Program-made: the position numbers and the translations under genes
Notes under the pieces: generated by a model
What the model was told of the DNA's origin: nothing
The model's input: only the letters and a program-made list of their open reading frames with translations
Database searches by the model: none
DNA from: Actinomycetota bacterium
GTDB lineage: Bacteria > Actinomycetota > Thermoleophilia > Gaiellales > Gaiellaceae
Direction of reading: 5' to 3'
Length of the DNA stretch: 64,000 nucleotides
NCBI GenBank assembly: GCA_003132665.1
Contig: PKYN01000019.1
Location: forward strand, 238,889 to 302,888
Part shown: piece by piece, positions 27,599 through 35,003 of the stretch
Position numbering within the stretch: position 1 is the first letter of the stretch
How the letters are laid out: every line of letters begins with the position of its first letter

Positions 27599-27964
27599 TT
27601 ATCTCGGGAGAGGAGGCAGTTTCGTCCAGGTCGCACCGTGATCTCGGCTACGGAAGACGTTGGTCGTGAGGGTCCACGCGTAGAACGTGCCGTCTATGGG
27701 TTGAACTGTCACGCCTCGGATATTACGAGGGAGCCCTTTGATGCGCGCCCAGTGTCGCCCGCCGTCGACAGTTCGCGTAACAGCGCCCTTTTTCGAGACA
27801 GCCATCACGAGGTTCGTTAGTCGCCGATCCGGGATGACATCGACAATACCGCGAAGATTTCTAAGTCGGGTCCAGTGTCGCGCGTACTCGTCTCCGCGAT
27901 AGACGGTGCCTTTACTCGTGACTACCCACAGCGCCGGATGAGAGCCGGCGCCACTGGTAATCAC
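27599..27964 (-). CDS. Asp-box (BNR-like) beta-propeller fragment
   Basis: 121 residues containing two Asp-box-like turns, VDGGRHWARIKGLP and DHGATWTKLPPLP, spaced as in sialidase/VPS10-type propeller blades, plus STKGTVYRGDEYARHW-like repeats. A full propeller needs five or more blades and a signal peptide; neither is present, so this is probably the tail of a broken gene next to the IS remnant. A weak 68-residue leftward frame (27912-28118) touches it and may be part of the same relic. Confidence 0.4.
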   Translation of the reverse strand: MITSGAGSHPALWVVTSKGTVYRGDEYARHWTRLRNLRGIVDVIPDRRLTNLVMAVSKKGAVTRTVDGGRHWARIKGLPRNIRGVTVQPIDGTFYAWTLTTNVFRSRDHGATWTKLPPLPR

Positions 27965-28135
27965 TCACCTGCGGCTCGTCGTCGGCGAGCGGCGCGGCCG
28001 CAGTGTCGTCTACGCGCTCCATGACTCGCACGTTGCCGACTTCCTGGACCAGGCGCTGTACCACATCGAGCACGTCCGTCTTGGTCACATAGAGCCGATC
28101 GAGCAAGCCTCCTGACACCCGCTCAGCAGCGGCGC

Positions 28136-28798
28136 GTGAGCGAAAACAGACACACCCATAGCCATTCGCACGGTCTCGTCGATCGCTCGATCGTCCGCTC
28201 GCACGCAGGCCTCAGGGCGGTCGCGATCAGCCTCGCCATCCTCGCGATAACCGCAGCGGCGCAGGTCGGCATCTTCCTCGTCTCGAGCTCGGTCGCGCTC
28301 CTCGCCGACCTGATTCACAACTCGGGCGACGCCCTGACGGCGATTCCGGTCGGGATCGCCTTCTTTCTGCGTTCCTTCCGCGCCGAGAAACTGGCCGGGC
28401 TTGCGGTTGTGCTCGCGATTTTCGTCAGCGCCTGCGTCGCCCTCTACGAGACGATCATGCGCTTCATCCACCCGCAGCAGCTAACGCATCTCTGGATACT
28501 TGCGGCGGCCGGCGCGATCGGCTTTATCGGCAACGAGCTTGCCGCCCGGGTGCGGCTGCGAGCCGGCAAGCGGCTGCAGAGTCCGGCGCTTGTCGCGGAC
28601 GGCAATCACGCCCGCGTCGACAGCTACGTCTCGCTCGGCGTCGTAGCGGCCGCGATCGGCGTCGGGCTCGGAGTACCAATCGCCGATCCGCTTATCGGTC
28701 TCGCGATCACGCTCGTGATCCTCAAGGTCACCTGGGATTCGTGGCGCCTCGTCGCAACCACCGAGCCGGGCGAGGCCGCGGAAGTGCGGGAGAGCTAG
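28136..28798 (+). CDS. Cation diffusion facilitator family transporter
   Basis: 220-residue CDF-type metal/proton antiporter. A histidine-rich N-terminus (HTHSHSHG) precedes six hydrophobic helices; helix 2 has LADLIHNSGDAL and helix 5 VADGNHARVDSYVS, giving the H/D metal sites of CDF proteins. It lacks the cytoplasmic ~90-residue C-terminal domain, ending soon after helix 6. Expected to export Zn, Cd, Co or Fe from the cytoplasm. GTG start. Confidence 0.88.
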   Translation: MSENRHTHSHSHGLVDRSIVRSHAGLRAVAISLAILAITAAAQVGIFLVSSSVALLADLIHNSGDALTAIPVGIAFFLRSFRAEKLAGLAVVLAIFVSACVALYETIMRFIHPQQLTHLWILAAAGAIGFIGNELAARVRLRAGKRLQSPALVADGNHARVDSYVSLGVVAAAIGVGLGVPIADPLIGLAITLVILKVTWDSWRLVATTEPGEAAEVRES

Positions 28799-28965
28799 CC
28801 GGGCGAGGCATCTTTCGTTTCGGTTCGAAGTCGCGCTCCCCGGGGAACGTACTCCTACGATTCCGAACAACGGCTCGCTTGAGACGATGGTGATTACCAC
28901 ATGATTGAACTGAGAGCGCACGAAGCATGACGACCCCGCCGGCGACCGAGCAAAGGGTGTGAACA

Positions 28966-29220
28966 ATGATGTATGGCTTCGATCACGATGCTGGCGGTTG
29001 GTGGATTTTCATGATGGGTTTCATGGCGATCTTCTGGATCAGCGTGATCGTCGTGATCGCCTGGGCGCTTACGAGACTCGTTCCGCGACGACGAGAGTCG
29101 AGCCAGTCGCATGAACCGGCCAAGGCAATCCTCGACCGGCGCCTCGATGCAGGAGAGATCGACGTCAAGACCTACGACGAGCTGCGCGCGAAACTTCGCG
29201 GTTCCGCCGAGAAGCCCTGA
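28966..29220 (+). CDS. SHOCT-domain small membrane protein
   Basis: 84 residues: one hydrophobic helix (about 12-37) and a C-terminal SHOCT motif (AILDRRLDAGEIDVKTYDELRAKL), a short oligomerisation domain. Often found beside copper or other metal-handling genes; here it lies between a CDF transporter and a cysteine desulfurase. Confidence 0.8.
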   Translation: MMYGFDHDAGGWWIFMMGFMAIFWISVIVVIAWALTRLVPRRRESSQSHEPAKAILDRRLDAGEIDVKTYDELRAKLRGSAEKP

Positions 29221-29281
29221 GAGCCCTCGCGCCCTGTTGTGGAGGCCTGTGCGATGAGCGACGTCTGAGGAGCGATGACGG

Positions 29282-30442
29282 ATGAGTGATACGCACGAGA
29301 ACCCGATCTACCTCGACCACAACGCGACGACCCCCATCCAGTCCGAGGTGCTCGAGGCGATGCTTCCGTACCTCGGGGAGGAGTTCGGCAACCCCTCGAG
29401 CGCTCACCCCTATGGACGACGCGCCCACGATGCGATCGAACACGCGCGCTCCGAAGTCGCAGCTCTTCTCGGCTGTTTACCCGAGGAGGTGATCTTCACC
29501 TCCGGCGGAACGGAGGCGAACAACCTCGCGCTCCGTGGTGTCCTCGCCGCTGTGGAGAGCCGGAGACACCTGGTGACCTCGGTCGTCGAGCACCCGGCGA
29601 TCGAAACGCCCTGCGCCTGGCTCGAACGCAGCGGCTTCGAGGTAGATCGCGTCTCGGTTGATCGGACGGGACGCGTGCCGCTCGACGAGCTTCAGGCCAG
29701 ACTTCGGAGCGACACCGCCATCGTGACGGTCATGCTCGCAAACAACGAGACCGGCACTGTCATGCCGATCGCGGATATCGCCGCAGCGGCACACGCCCAG
29801 GGAGCCCTAGTCCACACCGACGCTGCCCAGGCGGTCGGGAAGATTCCTGTTCGGGTCAACGAGCTCGGCGTCGACCTTCTCTCCGTCGCCGGGCACAAGC
29901 TGTACGCGCCGAAGGGCGTCGGAGCGCTCTACGTGAGGCGGGGAACCCCAATCCGGCCGCTGCTTCTCGGCGCCGGTCACGAGCGCGGCCTGCGTCCAGG
30001 CACGGAGAACGTCGCCGCGATCGTCGGGCTTGGCCGCGCCTGTGCGCTCGCGCTCAAGGATCTGGGGGAGGAAGCAGGGCGCGTGCGCGCTCTCCGCGAC
30101 GATCTCTGGGCGCTTCTGCAGGCCGGTGTCCCCGGTCTCCGGTTGAACGGGCATCCGAGCGAGCGGCTACCGAACACGCTGAATGTCTCGTTCTCAGGCG
30201 TCTGGGGCAGCTCGATTCTCGCCGCCGCGCCCGAGATCGCTGCCTCGACTGGCTCGGCATGCCACGAAGGAGGCGAGAGTGCCTCGGGGGTGCTTATCGC
30301 GATGGGGCTCGATCCCGAGGTCGCCCTAGGAGCCGTCCGGCTCTCTCTCGGTCGAGGGACGACGAGCGAGCACGTCGAGAACGCTGCCAAGGCGCTCGTC
30401 CGAGCCTGGAGTGCCTCGACCGAGAGCAAAGCTCAAACGTGA
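29282..30442 (+). CDS. Cysteine desulfurase (NifS/IscS family)
   Basis: PLP enzyme that takes sulfur from cysteine as an enzyme persulfide for Fe-S clusters or thiolation. 386 residues. It begins with IYLDHNATTPIQSEV, has the PLP-lysine motif SVAGHKLYAPKGVGALYV, and the mobile-loop cysteine in STGSACHEGG. No IscU partner is adjacent. Its stop TGA overlaps the GTG of the following CDF-like gene, so the two are translationally coupled. Confidence 0.92.
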   Translation: MSDTHENPIYLDHNATTPIQSEVLEAMLPYLGEEFGNPSSAHPYGRRAHDAIEHARSEVAALLGCLPEEVIFTSGGTEANNLALRGVLAAVESRRHLVTSVVEHPAIETPCAWLERSGFEVDRVSVDRTGRVPLDELQARLRSDTAIVTVMLANNETGTVMPIADIAAAAHAQGALVHTDAAQAVGKIPVRVNELGVDLLSVAGHKLYAPKGVGALYVRRGTPIRPLLLGAGHERGLRPGTENVAAIVGLGRACALALKDLGEEAGRVRALRDDLWALLQAGVPGLRLNGHPSERLPNTLNVSFSGVWGSSILAAAPEIAASTGSACHEGGESASGVLIAMGLDPEVALGAVRLSLGRGTTSEHVENAAKALVRAWSASTESKAQT

Positions 30443-31083
30443 GCGCCGCTTCCGCGGGACTACCTTCGCGATCGGTGGAGCGGGCAAGGCTCGAGCGTCG
30501 CGCGCGGTTGCTTGCCTGGGGCGGGAACGCCTGGCATCTGGTCGAGTTCGGGATCGCGCTCAGCGCCGGGATCGCCGCCGGCTCGGTTGCGCTCGTTGCG
30601 TTCGGCTTCGACAGCCTGATCGAGGTATTCGCCGCGTTCGTCATCGTCTGGCTCTTCTCGGGCGGGCGTGGCTCGTCCGAGCGAGCCGAGAGATCTGCGC
30701 AGCGGCTGATCGCCGCGACCTACTTCATCCTGGTCGCCTATATCGGGATCGAGTCGATCCGCGATCTGATCGGCGGCCACCGGCCTGCAACAAGCTGGGT
30801 AGGAATCGGCCTCGCCGCCTTCACCGCGCCGACGATGCCGTTGCTTGCGACAACGAAACGGCGGCTGGGACGCAAGCTGAACTCGAGAGCGACCGTGCAC
30901 GAAGCTCAACAGAATCAGATCTGCGCCTATCTGTCGGTGGCTCTTCTCGTCGGACTGCTACTGAACGCGCTCGCCGGCTGGTGGTGGGCCGATCCCGCCG
31001 CCGCGCTCGTGATCGGTGCGGTCGCCCTCAACGAGGGCGTAGAGAGCTGGCGGGGCGAGACGAAGATCGATGACTGCTGCTAG
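30439..31083 (+). CDS. Cation efflux (CDF-like) membrane protein
   Basis: 214 residues with about six hydrophobic helices. Helix 1-2 region ARLLAWGGNAWHLVEFGIALSAG and FGFDSLIEVFAAFVIVWLF resemble a CDF-superfamily subgroup in which the metal site is D-x3-E rather than H/D. Start GTG 30439 overlaps the cysteine desulfurase stop. It ends with DDCC, two cysteines at the very C-terminus. Substrate unknown; possibly functionally linked with the desulfurase. Confidence 0.75.
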   Translation: MSAASAGLPSRSVERARLERRARLLAWGGNAWHLVEFGIALSAGIAAGSVALVAFGFDSLIEVFAAFVIVWLFSGGRGSSERAERSAQRLIAATYFILVAYIGIESIRDLIGGHRPATSWVGIGLAAFTAPTMPLLATTKRRLGRKLNSRATVHEAQQNQICAYLSVALLVGLLLNALAGWWWADPAAALVIGAVALNEGVESWRGETKIDDCC

Positions 31084-31100
31084 CTGCCTGGCCTCCGCGA

Positions 31101-31172
31101 GCGAACTCTGAGGTTGTGCTCTGGGGTTTGGACGTCGCACTTTGGTTGTTGTGAATTACCCCGTAAAACCGT
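31101..31172 (+). repeat. Non-coding flank of HARE module copy 2
   Basis: Two sub-blocks shared with the flank of copy 3, though in the opposite order. Block a (about 31101-31139) reads CGAACTCTGAGG ... GTTTGGACGTCGCA; block b (about 31139-31170) reads CTTTGGTTGT ... CGTAAAACCG. Block a also occurs at about 53842-53881 beside the decayed copy 4. Conservation outside the coding part supports a DNA-level repeat. Confidence 0.6.
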
Positions 31173-31175
31173 GGT

Positions 31176-31610
31176 TTGGAACTAAACGGAGCACGTTCAA
31201 ACCCTCGAGCCGGGGTTGAGCTATCTCGACTCGGCACGCTCCATGACGGGCTTCTTCGTAAAGCCTTGGCCAATCCTCGCGAACCTCGGCCTGCCCCGGC
31301 CAAGGTGAGCCCAGTGCTCGAGACCGTGATACGAGTGCTCGAACAGGCTGGGGACCCAATGCAGGTGCGAGAGATTCACGCGGCGGCAGAGCAACTCGCG
31401 GGGGAGCCACTGCTCTGGAAATCCGTGAAGGCAGCGCTGGCGGTTAACGCCGAGGGTGATGAAGCGCGCTTCGAGCGTGTTCGGCGCGGCCACTACCGGA
31501 TCAAAAGGGTGGGGCTCTCCTCGCGAGCGAGAGCCTTGAGACCTGACGACGCTCACAATAGACTGGCGGCGACTGGTGGTGTACTCGAGCCAGCTCCGGT
31601 TAATAGCTGA
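31176..31610 (+). CDS. HARE-like winged-helix small protein, module copy 2
   Basis: 144 residues from TTG 31176. The core (ELNGARSNPRAGVELSRL to RRGHYRIKR) is close to copy 1, with PLLWKSVKAALAVNAEGDEARFERV identical in large part. It then runs about 35 residues into unrelated sequence before a stop, unlike copy 1. Whether the protein is made is unclear; the wing motif and frame are intact. Confidence 0.55.
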   Translation: MELNGARSNPRAGVELSRLGTLHDGLLRKALANPREPRPAPAKVSPVLETVIRVLEQAGDPMQVREIHAAAEQLAGEPLLWKSVKAALAVNAEGDEARFERVRRGHYRIKRVGLSSRARALRPDDAHNRLAATGGVLEPAPVNS

Positions 31611-31643
31611 AGCCACTACTCGACTGGTTATAGGAGATATGCA

Positions 31644-31700
31644 ATGAATCGCCGTCTCAACATCGATGCGAGCCCGGCCCGATCTGGGGGCAAGGGTTAA
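31644..31700 (+). CDS. 18-residue peptide ORF coupled to the next gene
   Basis: ATG 31644 has a good Shine-Dalgarno (TAGGAG, 8 bases upstream) and encodes MNRRLNIDASPARSGGKG. Its TAA overlaps the ATG of the following 374-residue gene (TAATG), so the two are probably translationally coupled. It may be a leader peptide or a small precursor peptide; no known class was recognised. Confidence 0.4.
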   Translation: MNRRLNIDASPARSGGKG

Positions 31701-32824
31701 TGCCCGCGCCAGGCCTGGCCGACAAGCTCGCGGCACTGACCCCCGAGCAGAAGCAGGCGCTGTTCTACGAGGGGCTGCCGTCGCCCTACGATTTCGGCGC
31801 CCTTCCTTGCAGTAGGGGTCTTCAGGGCGCGTACATCGCCATTCTCACGCTCAGGAGGCGCAACTCAGACCTGAACCAGGACAACTTGGATCTGCTGAAT
31901 ACCCATATGAGCGATCAGAACCTCCTGCTCGCATACCTTCTCGAGCAGGTCGACCAGCATGCTCCGCCAGGCGAGTTGCGCGACGACTTGCTCGAGAGAC
32001 TCAACAGCGACGCATCTCCCGAAGAGCGCGTCTCAACCCTTATCGCATACATGGATGCTTTACAGCCCCATTTGTGTCGCAAGACGTATTCCCGCGAAGA
32101 GGCTCTGGAGGCCATAAAAGCCGCTATCGATCAAAGCATCATCTCCGAAAGCATCAAGAGAACCCTCATTGACTCCAACTCTCTGGAGAAGCGGTACGAA
32201 ATGTTCGACAACAGGATCGCCACATCCCTGCACTTGATACCAGGAACGCCTAATCCCTCAAGGACGTTCGTGGATGCAAACAGTTCGCTCGGTCTCCTTG
32301 GCGTGTACTTGTCTTTGAGATACGGAGTGTTAGTCGTAAATCTCAAGGTGACCGATCTTCATCAAGACGAAGTGGACTCGATACTCAGCTATCTCGTCAC
32401 GAACGGTATTGTGAGTACAGGCGATGTGCGCTGCATCTATGGTCTGGAACAGGTCTTCGACGATTCTGGTTCAGGGCGGATCTACTCGCAGGGCGACATC
32501 CTCTACTACAGTTCTTTTGGCAACCAAGACTACGATCTCAATGTGAGGATCAAGGTTCTGGCCCTGATGCCGGTTGGATCGAGGCTGGTTTTACAGATCG
32601 CAGATGGCGACGAGTACCCCGATGAGTATTTCGACGAGGAGAAGATAGTCATCACTCCAGAAGAGATACCTAATCCAAGGAACGTGCCGTTGGACAAGAT
32701 TGCTCCCTTCGACATGACGGTCTTCAGGAAGAAGGATGCAATCAAAGGGGACCCGGAGCAGTTCATGCCTTCTCTTGGGTCAATCGACGGGAAGTGGCAT
32801 AAAGGATCCCGTGGGAATTGCTGA
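31700..32824 (+). CDS. Uncharacterised 374-residue protein
   Basis: Not recognised. The N-terminal 120 residues are helical and charged (LTPEQKQALFYEGLPSPYDFG, then leucine-rich amphipathic helices); the middle and C-terminal parts are mixed beta, with GVLVVNLKVTDLHQDEVDSIL and acidic stretches (DGDEYPDEYFDEEK). No membrane helix or signal peptide. GC content is lower than in core genes, and it lies between two copies of the winged-helix module, which points to horizontally acquired cargo. A short peptide ORF overlaps its start. Confidence 0.6.
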   Translation: MPAPGLADKLAALTPEQKQALFYEGLPSPYDFGALPCSRGLQGAYIAILTLRRRNSDLNQDNLDLLNTHMSDQNLLLAYLLEQVDQHAPPGELRDDLLERLNSDASPEERVSTLIAYMDALQPHLCRKTYSREEALEAIKAAIDQSIISESIKRTLIDSNSLEKRYEMFDNRIATSLHLIPGTPNPSRTFVDANSSLGLLGVYLSLRYGVLVVNLKVTDLHQDEVDSILSYLVTNGIVSTGDVRCIYGLEQVFDDSGSGRIYSQGDILYYSSFGNQDYDLNVRIKVLALMPVGSRLVLQIADGDEYPDEYFDEEKIVITPEEIPNPRNVPLDKIAPFDMTVFRKKDAIKGDPEQFMPSLGSIDGKWHKGSRGNC

Positions 32825-32884
32825 AGTTCGAGGCGCCACGGGTGATAGCCGGGAGCTGGCCAAAGCCCTGCTTAGGTTCGTACC

Positions 32885-32975
32885 TGAGACTTTGGTTGTC
32901 TGCGTTTACCACGTAAAACCGGGCTTTGGGAGTCGACGGATACGAATTCCGACGCCGCGCTCGGGGGTTTGGACG
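32885..32975 (+). repeat. Non-coding flank of HARE module copy 3
   Basis: Contains block b first (CTTTGGTTGT ... CGTAAAACCG, about 32891-32922) and block a second (about 32943-32977, ending GTTTGGACGTCG), the reverse of the order beside copy 2. The sequence GGAGCACGTTCAAACC then appears twice within 35 bases (about 32998 and 33022), a small tandem duplication at the module border. Confidence 0.6.
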
Positions 32976-33376
32976 TCGATGCTGTGGTCGTAGACAGCGG
33001 AGCACGTTCAAACCTTTTGGAACTAAACGGAGCACGTTCAAACCCTCGAGCCGGGATTGAGCTTTCTCGGTTGAGGGCGCTTCACAACGAGTTACTACTC
33101 AGAGCCCAGGCCAATCCTTGCGTACCACGGCCCGTCCCCGCCAAGGTGAGTCCGGTGCTCGAGACCGTGACGATGGTCCTCGAGCGAGCCGGAAAGCCGA
33201 TGCCGGCACGCGAGATTTACGCGGCGACCTGCGATCTCGTAGGTGAGCCGATGCTCTGGAAATCCGTGAAGGCCGCGCTCGCGAGAAACGTGACGGGAGA
33301 GCATCCGCGCTTCCGAAGGGTGCGCCGTGGTGTCTACCAACTCGCGAGAGACGTTACGCGGGCGGTGGATATTTGA
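32969..33376 (+). CDS. HARE-like winged-helix small protein, module copy 3
   Basis: 135 residues. It contains the same core as copies 1 and 2 (ELNGARSNPRAGIELSRL, PVLETVTMVLERAGKPMPAREIY, PMLWKSVKAAL, RRVRRGVYQLAR) with more substitutions. The N-terminus includes a second GARSN produced by a small tandem duplication, so the start used here (ATG-type start at 32969) is uncertain; a later start in the core is possible. Likely DNA-binding, role unknown. Confidence 0.55.
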   Translation: MDVDAVVVDSGARSNLLELNGARSNPRAGIELSRLRALHNELLLRAQANPCVPRPVPAKVSPVLETVTMVLERAGKPMPAREIYAATCDLVGEPMLWKSVKAALARNVTGEHPRFRRVRRGVYQLARDVTRAVDI

Positions 33377-33388
33377 ACTCCGTCCGCC

Positions 33389-34042
33389 CTAACACGCCTC
33401 GAGTGAGACAAGGGGGTAGTCGCCGGCAGTCACGAGAGCGTAGTACCCTGCCATCGCAGGGCCAGGGTTCACGATCTTCGCCGTTCCAATCTCGTCGATA
33501 GCGCGACCCTCATGAATGTGGCCGCAGAGAACGATGTCAATCTGCTCTCGCTCAACGAACGAGCGCACGGCGATGCTGCCAACGTGCTGCCCGCTCATAG
33601 TTTGATCGCAGGCGGTTCCCTTTGGAGGCGCATGAGCGCAGAGGATTCGTATCCGGCTGGCGCGCACTGACGCGAATCCCCGCTCGATTCGCTGCCCGAG
33701 TTCCTTCTCATTGAGCTCGTATGGCGTATGCAAGGGGGACTCCGGAGCTGCCGACAGGCCGAAGAAACCAATGTCACCAAGAGCGACTCCGCGCCCGTTT
33801 AGAGAGACGCCGAGTTCGGTCAGGCGATCGTCGATTTCAGGCGAGTCCCAGTTCCCGGCAACGGCGAATAGCTGTGGCGCTAGCGGGCGCCAGCCCTCGA
33901 TCGCCCGTGTTACTTCGTCGAGCGACCCGGCGCGCGTGATGTCACCGCCGATGACGAGGACATCCACCGCGCCGATCTTCCGCAGCGCTTGCGAGACGAT
34001 ATCGAAATGACCGTGGACGTCCACGAAATAGGCTATGCGCAT
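33389..34042 (-). CDS. Calcineurin-like metallophosphoesterase
   Basis: 217-residue phosphoesterase resembling the YfcE/MJ0936 group. Metal ligands are visible in order: DVHGHFD (D8, H10), GGDI (D34), GNWDSP (N), HAPP, GHIHEGR. The usual GDxHG start reads VDVHGH. Substrate unknown (phosphodiesters or nucleotides). Divergent from the fluoride-riboswitch-controlled DUF6062 gene across a 225-base gap holding a long inverted repeat. Confidence 0.85.
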   Translation of the reverse strand: MRIAYFVDVHGHFDIVSQALRKIGAVDVLVIGGDITRAGSLDEVTRAIEGWRPLAPQLFAVAGNWDSPEIDDRLTELGVSLNGRGVALGDIGFFGLSAAPESPLHTPYELNEKELGQRIERGFASVRASRIRILCAHAPPKGTACDQTMSGQHVGSIAVRSFVEREQIDIVLCGHIHEGRAIDEIGTAKIVNPGPAMAGYYALVTAGDYPLVSLEAC

Positions 34043-34061
34043 AGCGCCTCGCGGCGATGTT

Positions 34062-34109
34062 AGCGACTGAATCGGGCAGTCGACCAGAGCCCGATCCTAT
34101 TCAGTCGCT
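34062..34109. other. Long inverted repeat between divergent genes
   Basis: AGCGACTGAAT (34062-34072) pairs perfectly with ATTCAGTCGCT (34099-34109), and CGGGC pairs with GCCCG inside it, leaving an 11-base loop and one bulge. No T-run follows, so it is not a standard terminator. It could be an operator or a small structured RNA in the shared upstream region. Confidence 0.5.
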
Positions 34110-34183
34110 CAAGGTGCTTCCAGATCAGTCCCGCTTTCGGAGTGCTCTTTCGGGGACGCTTGCAGTACCTGCACTGGACTGAC

Positions 34184-34190
34184 ACGCTAT
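34184..34190 (+). promoter_or_regulatory. Candidate -10 element of fluoride riboswitch 1
   Basis: ACGCTAT ends ten bases before the aptamer. The same heptamer precedes aptamers 3 (41163-41169) and 4 (50973-50967, minus strand), while aptamers 2 and 5 have GGTAATAT. A TTGCAG at 34160-34165 is a possible -35 box with rather long spacing. Confidence 0.4.
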
Positions 34191-34199
34191 AGGGGAGAC

Positions 34200-34248
34200 C
34201 GGCGATGAGGCTCGCCGTAACCGCGACTCCCGCTAATGGCCTCTAGGA
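34200..34248 (+). ncRNA. Fluoride riboswitch 1 (crcB motif)
   Basis: GGCGATGAGGCTCGCC at 34201-34216 supplies the pseudoknot arms (GGCG/CGCC) and the 5' strand of P1 (GAGGCU). GCTAATGGCCTCTA at 34232-34245 supplies the 3' strand of P1 (GGCCUC). A small P2 hairpin, GCG/CGC, lies between. This matches the known crcB aptamer consensus nearly base for base. Downstream, GGCCTC (34238-34243) can instead pair with GAGGCC (34258-34263), which would mask the Shine-Dalgarno of the DUF6062 gene; fluoride binding would free it. Confidence 0.93.
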
Positions 34249-34267
34249 GGACGAAGGGAGGCCGAGC

Positions 34268-34957
34268 GTGGACATATTCACCCTTGAGCTGGAGGCAGTT
34301 CTCGCCGAGGCGGGATGCCCACTTTGCCGCGCCGACGGCATAGACCAGCGCCACTGGATGCAGACCTTCATTCGAGAAGGACATCGCGACACCGGCGTTC
34401 GCCGGCGCTTCCTGGCCAGCGGAGGCTTCTGCGCCGCGCACGCCGATCTCTTCCTCGAGATGGCTCGTGGACAGGAGAAGCTTGTCGTCATCGGACTCGT
34501 CTACAGATCCCTCGTAGAAGAGAACCTCTCTCGACTGCAAGCACTGACGAAGCCGCGCCGAGGCCGAAGGTCGAAGTCGCCTCTGTGGCAGGGAACCTGC
34601 CCGGCCTGCCTCGAGAGAGAGCGGAGCGCAGAGAGAAAGTCCTATTTCTTCTGTGAGGTGCTTGTAGGCGGAGCCTCCCGCGAGCGCTATGCGAGGTCGA
34701 ACGGGCTGTGCGCTGGCCATCTCGCCACGGTTCTCGAGCAAGCGGCCGAGCGGAAGATGCCTCGGGTCTACGAGTTCCTCCTCAACGATTGGATCGAGCG
34801 GCTGACTCTGCTCCGGAGCGGTCTCTCCGAGTTCGACCGCAAGCGCGATTACCGCTTCAAGCACGAGCCCCGGGGTGAGGAGCAGCAAGCTCCGATCGAG
34901 GCTCTGCGACGCTATTCAGGCTCCGGAGGAGCCACGTCGTCCTCGGAATCCGGGTGA
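34268..34957 (+). CDS. DUF6062-like Cys/His protein under fluoride control
   Basis: 229 residues with GTG start and Shine-Dalgarno GGGAGG six bases upstream. It contains two halves with the same metal-site spacing: C17-x2-C20 with C55-x2-H58, and C111-x2-C114 with C148-x2-H151, each half having a GFCAAH / GLCAGH motif. The pattern fits a DUF6062-type protein that probably binds zinc or Fe; no enzymatic motif is seen. It is translated from a message beginning with fluoride riboswitch 1 and is convergent with the MutS-like genes. Confidence 0.75.
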   Translation: MDIFTLELEAVLAEAGCPLCRADGIDQRHWMQTFIREGHRDTGVRRRFLASGGFCAAHADLFLEMARGQEKLVVIGLVYRSLVEENLSRLQALTKPRRGRRSKSPLWQGTCPACLERERSAERKSYFFCEVLVGGASRERYARSNGLCAGHLATVLEQAAERKMPRVYEFLLNDWIERLTLLRSGLSEFDRKRDYRFKHEPRGEEQQAPIEALRRYSGSGGATSSSESG

Positions 34958-35003
34958 TTCGGTTCGCGACCCAACTGTTGCGGGGAGGGCGGCGGGGCAC
35001 CTA

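Noticed and set aside
27912-28118. 68-codon leftward frame
   Set aside because: No recognisable motif and it overlaps the propeller fragment; at most a relic.
28866-28930. GATGGTG...-like stretch checked as a sixth fluoride aptamer
   Set aside because: The CGCC pseudoknot arm and the TGATGGCCTCTA strand are absent.
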